This document shows, one piece after another, positions 45,123 through 52,685 of a stretch of DNA of 52,685 nucleotides. The notes under the pieces are model-generated. The model saw only the letters and a program-made list of their open reading frames with translations. It searched no databases and was not told where the DNA came from. The stretch is from Lentisphaeria bacterium (GTDB taxonomy: Bacteria > Verrucomicrobiota > Lentisphaeria > Victivallales > Victivallaceae), in the NCBI GenBank assembly GCA_017457065.1, contig JAFTIE010000121.1, positions 1-52,685 on the forward strand, written 5' to 3'. Each line of letters opens with the position of its first letter. The stretch's first letter is position 1. The translations under genes were made by a program, and so were the position numbers.

Positions 45123-47309
45123 ATGAAAGCATCAGAACTCCCCTCAGGCAGTGCACCTGCCCCCCTTGTCAACCCCTGTTTCCCCCGACGGTGGCAAAAT
45201 TTCATCTGGCGCAACTGGGGACTGATCCCCCTGAGCCGCCTTGCCGCCGTGCTCAGGACACCGGAAGAAGAGGTGCTTCAAAAGGCGGCAGAAATGGGGT
45301 TGCCCCATCCGGGGGAAGTTTCCTGCCAATGGATCACCAGAGGCTATCTGACTCTGATCCGGGACAACTGGCACTTGCTCAACTATGAACAGCTGCTGGA
45401 ACTTCTTGACTGGACTCCTGAAAAAATGGCGTACACGTTAAAGGAAGAGGACTTTTTCTGGCACAAACTGGGAAAGCTCAAACCCGACTGTCCGGAACTG
45501 CGGATAACGCCCCTTGATGATGAGGAAAAAAAACGCACCGCACACATCAGAGAAGTTGTGCAGAAATTCTTCCCTGCGGATCGTTTCGGATATCAGGAAG
45601 AACCCTTCTCTTTCGTTGATAAGTTCGGAGCCAAACCCGGTACCGTCAAAAAGAAAACTCCTTTTGATTTCAGTTTCATCCACTCCTACGCCGCCAGCTG
45701 CGGTGATGTGCTGGGGGAAGCTGAAACCAATGATCCCGTCCCCGAAAATCTCATGGCACAGTACAGCTCCATGGGGATCACCGGGGTCTGGTTCCACGCC
45801 ATACTCTACCTTCTCTGCCCCATTCCGGGGGCGGAAGAGTTTTCTCTCAACTGGGAAAAACGTCTGGAAAATTTGAAAAAAATCACCGCCCGTTGCGAAA
45901 AATACGGCCTCAAGCTCTATCTTTATCTCAACGAACCCCGCTGTATGCCTGAATCCTTCTATCAGCGTAAACCCCGCTGGCGGGGCATTTTTACCCGCAA
46001 CGCCATTGCAAACTGCACCACCGGAGCGCCTGAGATCCTCGAATACCTTGAAAACGCTTTGGAAAAAATCTTTACCGCCGTACCCGGTCTGGGGGGGATC
46101 CTCACCATCACCAAGTCCGAAAACGCCACCTCATGCTGCAGCGGCAGTGATGTGGAAAAGTGTCCTTACTGCAGCAAGGTCCCTCAGGAAAAGATCATTG
46201 CTGACATCAACGCCGCCATGGAACGCGGGATGCACCGTGCCGCACCCGAAGCGGAAATGATCTTCTACGACTGGGCATGGCGGGGAAGTTCTCAAGCTGA
46301 AGAGCCTGCCGAATTCAAAAAAAGGGTCATGGATCTGCTCCCCAAAACGCCCCACTGTCATGTCAACTGCGTTTCAGAGTGGGGACTGGAAACGGCTGTG
46401 GGGGGTGTCAAAGGCTATCTGCAGGACTACTCCATCTCTCAGACAGGTCCCAGTCCTGAATCGGAAAAGGTCTGGCGCCACGCCGCCTCTCTCGGACTGG
46501 GCAGAGTCGCAAAAGTCCAGATCAACAACTCCTGGGAACTTGCGGCAGTGCCTTATCTGCCGGTGCCCTACCTGATCCGGGAACATCTGGAAAAACTGCA
46601 GAAAGCAGGAGTCAGTGCTTTGATGCTCAGCTGGACTCTCGGTGGATATCCGGGGGGGAATCTGGAACTCCTGGGAGCATCTCCCGAAGAGATCGCCGCC
46701 GCCCGGTTCACTTCTGACACAGCTGAAAAGGTCTGCCGTGCCTGGAAATGTTTCAGCGAAGGCTTCAGAAATTTCCCCTTCTGCGTGGGCACAGCCTACA
46801 ACGCCCCCACCAATTTCGGTCCCATGAACCATCTTCACCTGACACCTACAGGATACACTTCCACCATGGTGGGGTTCCCCTACGACTGCTTGAAGGGGTG
46901 GCGCTCCATCTACCCGGAAGATATCTTTGAAGAGCAGTTCCGCCTTGTCACCACCATTTGGAAAGAGGGGCTGGATATCCTTGACGCCGCCGCTCCCCTG
47001 ACAGCAGATGAAGAAAGGGAGTCCTTTGAAGAGCTGCGCCATGTGGCAACTGCCGCCTACTGCCACTTGAACAGTTGTTATCTGCAGGTGCGTTTCACTG
47101 CCGCAAGAGATCATGGCGCTGATACACAGATCATGGCTGAATGTGCCCGGAAAGAGCTTGAAAACACCCTCTGTCTCTATGAGATCTGCCGCCGGGATTC
47201 CCGTATCGGCTTTGAAGCAAGCAACCACTACTTCTACACCTTGAACGACCTGCGTGAAAAGGTGCTCAACTGTCAATATGTCATTGATACTTTGGAAAGG
47301 AGAAATTGA
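45123..47309 (+). CDS. Large uncharacterised glycosidase-like protein
   Basis: A 728-residue cytosolic protein I cannot assign to a numbered family. An N-terminal helix-turn-helix-like segment (WGLIPLSRLAAVLRTPEEEVLQKA) may be a DNA-binding or docking module. The middle (about 230-520) has the look of a TIM barrel: LMAQYSSMGITGVWFHAILY, then KKITARCEKYGLKLYLYLNEPR, GGILTITKSE and AEMIFYDWAWRG, with Asp and Glu at strand ends. A CxxC-rich patch (SCCSGSDVEKCPYC) may bind metal. The C-terminal 200 residues are helical. It heads an operon with the SGNH hydrolase (4-bp gap) and the gene at 48380. A role in sugar breakdown is inferred. Confidence 0.6.
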   Translation: MKASELPSGSAPAPLVNPCFPRRWQNFIWRNWGLIPLSRLAAVLRTPEEEVLQKAAEMGLPHPGEVSCQWITRGYLTLIRDNWHLLNYEQLLELLDWTPEKMAYTLKEEDFFWHKLGKLKPDCPELRITPLDDEEKKRTAHIREVVQKFFPADRFGYQEEPFSFVDKFGAKPGTVKKKTPFDFSFIHSYAASCGDVLGEAETNDPVPENLMAQYSSMGITGVWFHAILYLLCPIPGAEEFSLNWEKRLENLKKITARCEKYGLKLYLYLNEPRCMPESFYQRKPRWRGIFTRNAIANCTTGAPEILEYLENALEKIFTAVPGLGGILTITKSENATSCCSGSDVEKCPYCSKVPQEKIIADINAAMERGMHRAAPEAEMIFYDWAWRGSSQAEEPAEFKKRVMDLLPKTPHCHVNCVSEWGLETAVGGVKGYLQDYSISQTGPSPESEKVWRHAASLGLGRVAKVQINNSWELAAVPYLPVPYLIREHLEKLQKAGVSALMLSWTLGGYPGGNLELLGASPEEIAAARFTSDTAEKVCRAWKCFSEGFRNFPFCVGTAYNAPTNFGPMNHLHLTPTGYTSTMVGFPYDCLKGWRSIYPEDIFEEQFRLVTTIWKEGLDILDAAAPLTADEERESFEELRHVATAAYCHLNSCYLQVRFTAARDHGADTQIMAECARKELENTLCLYEICRRDSRIGFEASNHYFYTLNDLREKVLNCQYVIDTLERRN

Positions 47310-47313
47310 TATC

Positions 47314-48360
47314 ATGTATACCAGACCCCTCTGGGATCCGCAAAGCCGCCTTGTTTACGGCGAATCCGGACTTTTCAAGGGCAGCGAAGGAGTAAAGCTG
47401 CTCTTCCCTGCCGAAGAGATCCTGCATCTGTACAACCCTTCACTGGAAAAAGAGTACCTTCCGGGCGTCCACTTCAACCATACCCCCGGCAGTGATCTCA
47501 TCACCCCCGTCTCCGGTTCCGGGATCTGCGGACTGGGTCCCGACGGGATCTTCCCCGCGCCTGAGACCGCCATCCTTTTTCCCAAACCCGGCGCCAACGC
47601 CATCGGCGGCGGCCCTGACGGGAAACTTGTGATCTTTGACAACGCCCACTTTTTCGCATATCACCAGTTCAATGTGGACTACCGGGCGGTCAAAGGAACA
47701 GTTTTCCCTGAGATCCCCGTTCCGGCAGCTCCCCTGCTCCCCCGCTGCCGCGCCGCACTCAAAGCGGGAAAGACCATCAATGCCATTCTCATCGGAGACA
47801 GTATCAGCGAAGGCTACAACGCAACAGAGTTCGTCAAAGTCCCTCCCTTTGCGCCCCCCTATTTCCATATCTTCGTTCAGAAGCTGATGAAAAAATTCCA
47901 CACCCACATCAACGCCCGCAACGGCGCCATCGGCGGTACCGGATGCCGTCATGCCTTTTCCATCACAAGCCGCTGGCTTGAAGCACCCTGTGATCTTCTT
48001 GTCATCGCCTACGGCATGAACGACCTCAACGCCATGACTCCTGAGGAGTACAAAGATCAGCTCCGCAGGATCATGGATGCCAAACGCGCCGTACACCCTG
48101 AAACAGAGTTCATACTGGTCGCTCCAATGACCCGTAACCCCATCTGGCTGGGGGAAAGTCTGGAGATCTCACGGCGCTTCGCAGAGGTCCTGCAGGAACT
48201 CGTTTCCCCCTCCTGTGCCGTTGCAGATGTCTTTACGCTGTGGACAAAGATCCTTGAGAAAAAGGATTTTTACGATCTGACCGGCAACGGTGTCAACCAT
48301 CCCAACGATTACGGACACCGTATCTACAGTGCCGTTCTGGAAAATATTTTCAACATCTGA
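47314..48360 (+). CDS. SGNH/GDSL-type hydrolase (esterase)
   Basis: A 348-residue protein. An N-terminal beta domain of about 150 residues (GESGLFKGSEGVKLLFP) precedes an SGNH catalytic domain. GDSISEG near residue 170 is block I with the Ser nucleophile, GAIGGTG is block II, YGMND block III, and NGVNHPNDYG block V with the Asp-His pair. All four catalytic blocks are present. Such enzymes remove acetyl or other ester groups from glycans. There is no signal peptide. I chose the ATG at 47314 with AAAGGAG upstream. It follows the 728-residue protein by 4 bp and precedes 48380 by 19 bp. Confidence 0.88.
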   Translation: MYTRPLWDPQSRLVYGESGLFKGSEGVKLLFPAEEILHLYNPSLEKEYLPGVHFNHTPGSDLITPVSGSGICGLGPDGIFPAPETAILFPKPGANAIGGGPDGKLVIFDNAHFFAYHQFNVDYRAVKGTVFPEIPVPAAPLLPRCRAALKAGKTINAILIGDSISEGYNATEFVKVPPFAPPYFHIFVQKLMKKFHTHINARNGAIGGTGCRHAFSITSRWLEAPCDLLVIAYGMNDLNAMTPEEYKDQLRRIMDAKRAVHPETEFILVAPMTRNPIWLGESLEISRRFAEVLQELVSPSCAVADVFTLWTKILEKKDFYDLTGNGVNHPNDYGHRIYSAVLENIFNI

Positions 48361-48379
48361 TCGAAAAGAGGAAAACAAT

Positions 48380-49384
48380 ATGCTGCCCAACCTTGAAGAA
48401 GCCGCACAAAAACTCCACGAAAGATCACGGATCCTCCGTGAGATCCTGAGAAACGCCACAGGGGAGACTGCCGCCCCCGGCTACTGGATGCGCTGTGCCA
48501 CCGCCGATGCCACAAGAACGCCTCTCCTTGAAGAGCTGGACCGGCAGATCCATGCTGAGCTTGACAACTTTTCAGAAGCTGTTCGTTTTGAGATCGAAAA
48601 GCGCGGTCCCTGGTCTCCGGGTATTCCCCTTGCCAAAGACAAGGTGTGGCTCTGGGGCGGCCCCACACCTGAATGGGGCGGCTCCATGCAGCCTGATACG
48701 CTGGTTTCCAACGCCCGTTATTTTGATATCGAAAACGGCGTTTACGTCTACGGTGCCACCAGCGAAGAGATGATCAAACGCCATGCCGACATGAAACAGC
48801 TGCTCTGTATGGTCAGTTCCACCTGCCGTGCTCCCGGGCAACAGCCCGAAACGGATGCCGAATGTGCCGAAAAGTTGAGCCTTCTTTCTTTGAAATATCC
48901 CAACATCAGGGGAGGTATGATGGATGATATGACCAACGGCTCCGTCACCATTTCCAAAGAGAAGGTTGAGCAGATCCGCACCATCAGTGCCAATCTCAAA
49001 AAGCACAATCCTGCTCTGGAGCTTTACGGCGTGATCTATCAGCACGAACTTGCGGAAAAGGATTTTACTGAGATCGTCCCCTGCCTTGACGGTGTCAATC
49101 TCTGGTTCTGGAATCAGGAAAAACTTCTGGATCTGGAAAAAAGCGTTGACCACTGCCGCTACCACTTCCCCAAAAAGAAGATCCTGCTGGGACTCTTTAT
49201 CCACGACTACGGCACCGCTGATACGGGGACGTTGCCCGAACTGCTTCTCTATGAGCTCAAAGGTGCCCGTGCCCTTCTGGCAAAGGGCAAGATCGACGGA
49301 CTGGTGATCCTGGGGGACCGGGAGGTTCTCAAGTGGCCCGAACAGGCCGCACTGGTCCGGGGATTTCTTGAAGCTCAGCAGTAA
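48380..49384 (+). CDS. Uncharacterised protein of the carbohydrate operon
   Basis: A 334-residue protein not recognised by family. The sequence suggests a TIM-barrel-like enzyme: GGPTPEWGGSMQPDTLVSNA near residue 95, MKQLLCMVSSTCRAPG, GGMMDDMTNGSV with a D-D motif, then ELYGVIYQHEL and VPCLDGVNLWFWNQEKLL, and a final GKIDGLVILGDREVLKWPE. There is no signal peptide. It may hydrolyse or epimerise a sugar, but nothing specific is visible. The ATG at 48380 has AGAGGAAA upstream. It is the last gene of the 45123 operon; murA starts 13 bp downstream, so murA could be co-transcribed. Confidence 0.6.
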   Translation: MLPNLEEAAQKLHERSRILREILRNATGETAAPGYWMRCATADATRTPLLEELDRQIHAELDNFSEAVRFEIEKRGPWSPGIPLAKDKVWLWGGPTPEWGGSMQPDTLVSNARYFDIENGVYVYGATSEEMIKRHADMKQLLCMVSSTCRAPGQQPETDAECAEKLSLLSLKYPNIRGGMMDDMTNGSVTISKEKVEQIRTISANLKKHNPALELYGVIYQHELAEKDFTEIVPCLDGVNLWFWNQEKLLDLEKSVDHCRYHFPKKKILLGLFIHDYGTADTGTLPELLLYELKGARALLAKGKIDGLVILGDREVLKWPEQAALVRGFLEAQQ

Positions 49385-49397
49385 GGAGACAACTGAC

Positions 49398-50678
49398 ATG
49401 CCATCACTTATCATCAAAGGTAAACAGCCGCTGGGGGGCACCATCAGAGTGGGAGGCAACAAAAACGCCGTTCTCCCCATGATCGCCGCTCTCATGCTGA
49501 CCGATGAACCCTGCACCCTCACCAATGTGCCCGATATCCTCGATGTGCGCACCATGCTGGATATCGCCGTCCATCTGGGAGCTGAGGTCAGTTTTGAAAA
49601 AAACACCCTGCACTTTCACTGTCCCAAAGTGACCCGGAGCGATGTTCCCAAAGAGCTTTGTTCCCGCAACAGGACAAGCATTCTCTTTGCCGGTCCCATG
49701 CTGGCACGCTGCGGCAGGGTGGAACTGGGGCGTCCGGGGGGGGACTCCATCGGCAGAAGGCGCCTTGACGGACACTTCTACGGTCTTGAAAATCTGGGAG
49801 CCAAGATCTCTGTTGATGCCTCTTTCCGCTTCATCCGTCAGGGGAAAAGACTTCAGGGAAGGGAACTCTTTCTGGATGAACCCAGTGTCACCGGTACGGA
49901 ACAGATCATTTCCGCCGCCGTCACCGCCGAAGGTACCACCACACTTTACAACGCCGCCAGCGAACCTCACGTCAGTGATTTGGCTGAAATGCTCAACAAG
50001 ATGGGGGCACGGATCAGCGGTATAGGCAGCAACATTCTGACCATTGAAGGGGTGGAAAAACTCCACGGTGTGGAGCACGAAGTGATCTTTGACCATATCA
50101 ATGCCGGAAGTTTCGTGGCTCTGGCGGCTGCGACAGGCGCCGATCTGACCATTGAAGGGGTACGCCCCAGAAGTTTCTGGATGCTCCGGCGTGTCTATGA
50201 AAGACTGGGGATCAACGTGGGACTTTACGACAACCGTATCTCAGTCAGTTCGGAGCAAAGCCGCCGTATCAAGTATGATGCAAGCGGTCCTTTCCTTCAG
50301 ATTTCCGACGGTCCCTGGCCCCAGTTCCCCACAGATATGATGAGCTGTACCATCGTGGCAGCGACCCAATGTCAGGGAACGGTGACATTTTTTGAAAAGA
50401 TGTTTGACGGAAGGATGAACTTTGTGGACCGTCTCATCGATATGCGTGCCAACGCCATCATCTGCGACCCCCACCGGGTGGTCATCACCGGTCCTTCCGA
50501 ACTTCACGGCACTGACCTTGCAAGTCCGGACATCCGGGCTGGCATGGCGCTGGTCATCGCCGCTCTCTGCGCCAAAGGTGAAAGCCGTATCCACCGTGCA
50601 GAGATCATCTACCGGGGATACGGCAATCTGGTGGAAAAACTCCGTTCCATCGGCGCCGCAGTTGAAGAAATCGATTGA
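49398..50678 (+). CDS. murA: UDP-N-acetylglucosamine 1-carboxyvinyltransferase with Asp in place of catalytic Cys
   Basis: A 426-residue protein matching MurA throughout. It catalyses the first committed step of peptidoglycan synthesis, moving enolpyruvate from PEP to UDP-GlcNAc. RVGGNKNAVLP has the key Lys22-Asn23. The active-site loop reads GRPGGDSIGRRRLDGH, so Asp116 stands where E. coli has Cys115. Later motifs EGTTTLYNAASEPHVSDLAEMLNKMG and DRLIDMRANAIICDPHR are normal. Cys-to-Asp MurA occurs in Chlamydia and Mycobacterium and is insensitive to fosfomycin, while remaining active. I chose the ATG at 49398 with AAGGAG 10 nt upstream. A cupin gene follows 10 bp downstream. Confidence 0.95.
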   Translation: MPSLIIKGKQPLGGTIRVGGNKNAVLPMIAALMLTDEPCTLTNVPDILDVRTMLDIAVHLGAEVSFEKNTLHFHCPKVTRSDVPKELCSRNRTSILFAGPMLARCGRVELGRPGGDSIGRRRLDGHFYGLENLGAKISVDASFRFIRQGKRLQGRELFLDEPSVTGTEQIISAAVTAEGTTTLYNAASEPHVSDLAEMLNKMGARISGIGSNILTIEGVEKLHGVEHEVIFDHINAGSFVALAAATGADLTIEGVRPRSFWMLRRVYERLGINVGLYDNRISVSSEQSRRIKYDASGPFLQISDGPWPQFPTDMMSCTIVAATQCQGTVTFFEKMFDGRMNFVDRLIDMRANAIICDPHRVVITGPSELHGTDLASPDIRAGMALVIAALCAKGESRIHRAEIIYRGYGNLVEKLRSIGAAVEEID

Positions 50679-50688
50679 GGAAAGAGTA

Positions 50689-51051
50689 ATGAACCGGAAA
50701 AGCAATGAATACGCAGTTGAGTTCCGTCAGGATATGAAAGGCGGGAAAGGAAAAGTGAAATTTGAACACATCTGGAAAAAGAACTCCGATGAAGAGATGC
50801 GTTCCTCATGCCGCCAGTTTTCCCGTCTGACTCTGGAACCGGGGTGCTCTGTGGGGATCCACAGCCATGAGGGGGAGGAGGAGATCTATTACATCCTCTC
50901 AGGACACGGACGTTCATGGGACAATGGCGAATGGGTGGAAGTAGGTCCCGGCGATGCCACCATCTGCCGCTCAGGTGAAGAGCACTCCATGGAGTGTACC
51001 GGCAGTGAACCGCTGGTTTATCTCGCCTGTATCCCCGTTTATCAGAAGTAG
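50689..51051 (+). CDS. Cupin-domain protein
   Basis: A 120-residue single cupin barrel. LTLEPGCSVGIHSHEGEEEIYYILSG is cupin motif 1 with the His-x-His and Glu metal ligands, and GPGDATICRSGEEHSMECTG is motif 2 with the last His. Small cupins of this kind bind a metal and a sugar, acid or other small ligand. The substrate is not shown. GAGGAAAG lies upstream of the ATG at 50689. It is probably co-transcribed with murA and ends the operon; a new promoter lies directly after it. Confidence 0.88.
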   Translation: MNRKSNEYAVEFRQDMKGGKGKVKFEHIWKKNSDEEMRSSCRQFSRLTLEPGCSVGIHSHEGEEEIYYILSGHGRSWDNGEWVEVGPGDATICRSGEEHSMECTGSEPLVYLACIPVYQK

Positions 51052-51054
51052 CCT

Positions 51055-51084
51055 TTGCCTGAATTGTATGAATTTTGATATAAT
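51055..51084 (+). promoter_or_regulatory. Promoter of the SDR gene
   Basis: TTGCCT (51055-51060), 18 bp, TATAAT (51079-51084, perfect -10), followed by a roughly 110-nt leader before the start at 51196. Confidence 0.7.
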
Positions 51085-51195
51085 ACTTGCAATTGCGGAA
51101 AAAGTGGTGTATATTAAGAAATATGTTTGCATCTTAACAAAACTTTCGGATGTGCACCGCTGCGGCATATCCGGCATAACCCTGAGGTAGAAAAC

Positions 51196-52359
51196 ATGAA
51201 GAAAGTCTTCCTGACCGGAATTACCGGACTTGTCGGCAGCGCTTTTGCAGTCGCATTGCTGCGTGAGCGTAAGGATTATGAATTCGTCTGTCTGGCGCGT
51301 CCTTCAGGCGGCAAGAGCGCCATGGAGCGTACAGCTGAGATCATACGTGATGAATGTGCTTTTGACGGATGCCCTGAAGTGGCTGACGAGGTCCTGTCTC
51401 ACATCACTGCTATTGACGGTGACGTGACCACCATCGACCCTGAAGCAATGGCAAAGGATCCCCTGCTGGCAGGTGTCGATATCGTCTTCCACTGTGCCGC
51501 CGACGTGAATCTGGGCAAAGACCCCACCGGCAGAGTCTTCAAGATCAACTACCACGGTACCGAAAATGTGGTCAAGCTGGCACAGTTGCTCAAGGTGAAG
51601 GAGTTCCACTATGTGGGGACCGCCTACATCGCCGGCAAGCTCTGCGGCACTGCCATTGAGGACACCCCCGTTGATAACGGTTTCAACAATCCTTACGAAG
51701 AGAGCAAATTCAAAGCTGAATTTCTGGTCCGCAACTCCGGTATTCCTTTCTCAGTGTACCGTCCTGCCATCGTTACGGGGCGCCGCAGTGACGGAAGGAT
51801 CCGCAAACCCCTTGCTTTCTACCGTATCCTTGAATTTCTGGGCAAGTTCAAGAGCCACAACTGTTCCCGTGCCGGGATCGCTCCTACTGAGTGGATCGAA
51901 CTGAGCATGACCTTTTCCACCACCCCCTCCGAGCACGTTTATTTCGTGCCTATCGACTATGTGCAGGAGGCGATCACGGCTCTCTTCCAGAAGCCTGTGA
52001 CCAACACCGCCTATCACATCACCGGTGACAGTCCTCTGAGCGTCAAAGAGATCAGAGATACCATCTGCGGCGTGCTCCGTATCGACGGACTCACCGTAGG
52101 TGTCAAAGAGAGCGAAAAGGTGGACAGCAAACTCATGGCACGTTTTGTGGGTGACCTCTTCCCCTACTTTTCCTCTGACATCGTCTTTGACCAGAGCAAT
52201 GTGAAAAAGGCTATGGGTGAGGAGTTCCTGAACTGGGAATACGGCACCAAAGGTCTTGAGACACTGATCCGCTCCTACTACAAAGATCACTTCCCCAACG
52301 TTGAGTGGATCCAGACTCTCGCTGCTGAACCCATTCAGCGTGCCCCCAAAGACAACTGA
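51196..52359 (+). CDS. Extended short-chain dehydrogenase (NAD-dependent epimerase / thioester-reductase type)
   Basis: A 387-residue protein with an N-terminal Rossmann fold: VFLTGITGLVGSAFAVALL is the nucleotide-binding G-x-x-G-x-x-G motif and VDIVFHCAADVNLG the following strand. YVGTAYIAGKLCG and NPYEESKFKAEFLV carry the Y-x-x-x-K catalytic pair, and FSVYRPAIVTGRR is the conserved R-P motif. The C-terminal 160 residues form the substrate domain of the extended SDR family, with resemblance to male-sterility/thioester reductase-like proteins. It would reduce or epimerise a nucleotide sugar or fatty acyl/thioester group. The ATG at 51196 has GAGG upstream. It has its own promoter and a terminator, so it is a single-gene unit. 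Confidence 0.85.
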   Translation: MKKVFLTGITGLVGSAFAVALLRERKDYEFVCLARPSGGKSAMERTAEIIRDECAFDGCPEVADEVLSHITAIDGDVTTIDPEAMAKDPLLAGVDIVFHCAADVNLGKDPTGRVFKINYHGTENVVKLAQLLKVKEFHYVGTAYIAGKLCGTAIEDTPVDNGFNNPYEESKFKAEFLVRNSGIPFSVYRPAIVTGRRSDGRIRKPLAFYRILEFLGKFKSHNCSRAGIAPTEWIELSMTFSTTPSEHVYFVPIDYVQEAITALFQKPVTNTAYHITGDSPLSVKEIRDTICGVLRIDGLTVGVKESEKVDSKLMARFVGDLFPYFSSDIVFDQSNVKKAMGEEFLNWEYGTKGLETLIRSYYKDHFPNVEWIQTLAAEPIQRAPKDN

Positions 52360-52383
52360 TCCTGACTGAAAATCCGGAATAGG

Positions 52384-52426
52384 GGCTGTTGCAAAACCTC
52401 AAGAAAGGTAAGCAATAGCCTTTTTT
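52384..52426 (+). terminator. Terminator of the SDR gene
   Basis: GGCTGTTGC (52384-52392) pairs with GCAATAGCC (52412-52420) with one wobble, followed by TTTTTT. It is similar in sequence plan to the terminator at 28034-28070. Confidence 0.8.
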
Positions 52427-52685
52427 ATTGTGTAAGCAGAAAAGGAATGGTATGCTCAACTCCCCAAGGTGAATGGCTATACTCTTTTTTACTTTGCTCA
52501 AACATTTTGGTTGAGGAGAATACTTGAGGCGGATTTTATTTCATTGCGCCCGGGGAGTTTGGGGGCAAGAGGCGTCAACGCCTCTCTCCCCCAAGCCCCC
52601 TCTCTTGCAGCGCTCCCGGCGCACCGGTATGGTGCAAAGGTGATACTTTTTTAGAATGTGTGCGGCTCCGAACTCAGGTGGTACA
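52427..52685. other. Intergenic region, no gene recognised
   Basis: The last 259 bp hold no convincing coding region on either strand. The stretch near 52565-52590 contains the hairpin AGAGGCG-TCAA-CGCCTCT in a C/G-rich context. No tRNA or promoter of consensus quality is seen. The next gene is probably just beyond the window. Confidence 0.5.

Overview
The window joins two different kinds of DNA. Positions 1 to about 22.76 kb look like the right-hand part of an integrated mobile element that begins before the window. From about 22.76 kb to the end is ordinary chromosome. The chromosomal half suggests a gut-type Lentisphaerota (Victivallales-like, PVC superphylum) bacterium. The grounds are a DUF1559-type prepilin with the FTLIELLV motif, a discoidin plus DUF4091 enzyme, a DUF6259-type glycosidase, a planctomycete-style sigma factor and kinase pair, and a MurA with Asp in place of the catalytic Cys. 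This assignment is inference, not a database match.

Mobile element (1-22.76 kb). A tyrosine integrase (21333-22652, -) lies beside the 3' end of tRNA-Tyr, the usual arrangement for tRNA-targeted integration. Next to it is a replication/control module: a degenerate Toprim/RepA-like protein, an AlpA/Xis-like regulator, an inovirus Gp2/YfjJ-type protein with an HxH motif, and a Pif1/RecD-like helicase. Two promoters in this module share an AGTACSGTAT motif. The plus-strand accessory block (1.4-15.9 kb) holds a beta-clamp-like protein, a Cas4/RecB-like PD-(D/E)XK nuclease, a DUF932 protein, two small zinc-ribbon proteins and an ECF sigma factor overlapping a membrane Ser/Thr kinase. It continues with a run of glycine-zipper membrane proteins with a TerB-like protein, a YkgJ/small peptide/radical-SAM trio that looks like a RiPP locus, and several small envelope proteins. 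At the left edge an AIPR-family defence gene (cut by the window) sits beside a small XRE regulator. Many accessory genes have a stem-loop in the leader. I see no capsid, portal, terminase, tail or conjugation genes.

Junction and chromosome (22.76-52.7 kb). A tRNA operon (Leu-CAG, Gly-TCC, Tyr-GTA) has a clear promoter and terminator. It is followed by two Bat-type aerotolerance genes, each apparently a fusion (BatD-BatE and BatB-BatC), a GH43/GH32-like propeller, Dtd, a creatinase-like M24 protein, a polysaccharide deacetylase, two Hsp20 chaperones, PaaK and a glycerophosphodiesterase. The region 35-49 kb is a carbohydrate-use locus: DUF6259, discoidin/DUF4091, prepilin, IclR, NagA-like, GH127-like, an unassigned glycosidase-like protein, an SGNH hydrolase and an uncharacterised protein. 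The window ends with MurA, a cupin and an extended SDR.

Most unusual structures: a roughly 190-bp in-frame insert in the prepilin gene, carrying a tandem ATGAAG-spaced hairpin array, 11-bp inverted ends and a duplicated FTLIELLV; a 40-bp dispersed repeat that forms one arm of a MITE-like palindrome at 27.8 kb and recurs between duplicated gene 5' ends at 40.1 kb; a structured leader RNA with competing pairings at 8.3 kb; and the candidate RiPP and glycine-zipper modules of the element.
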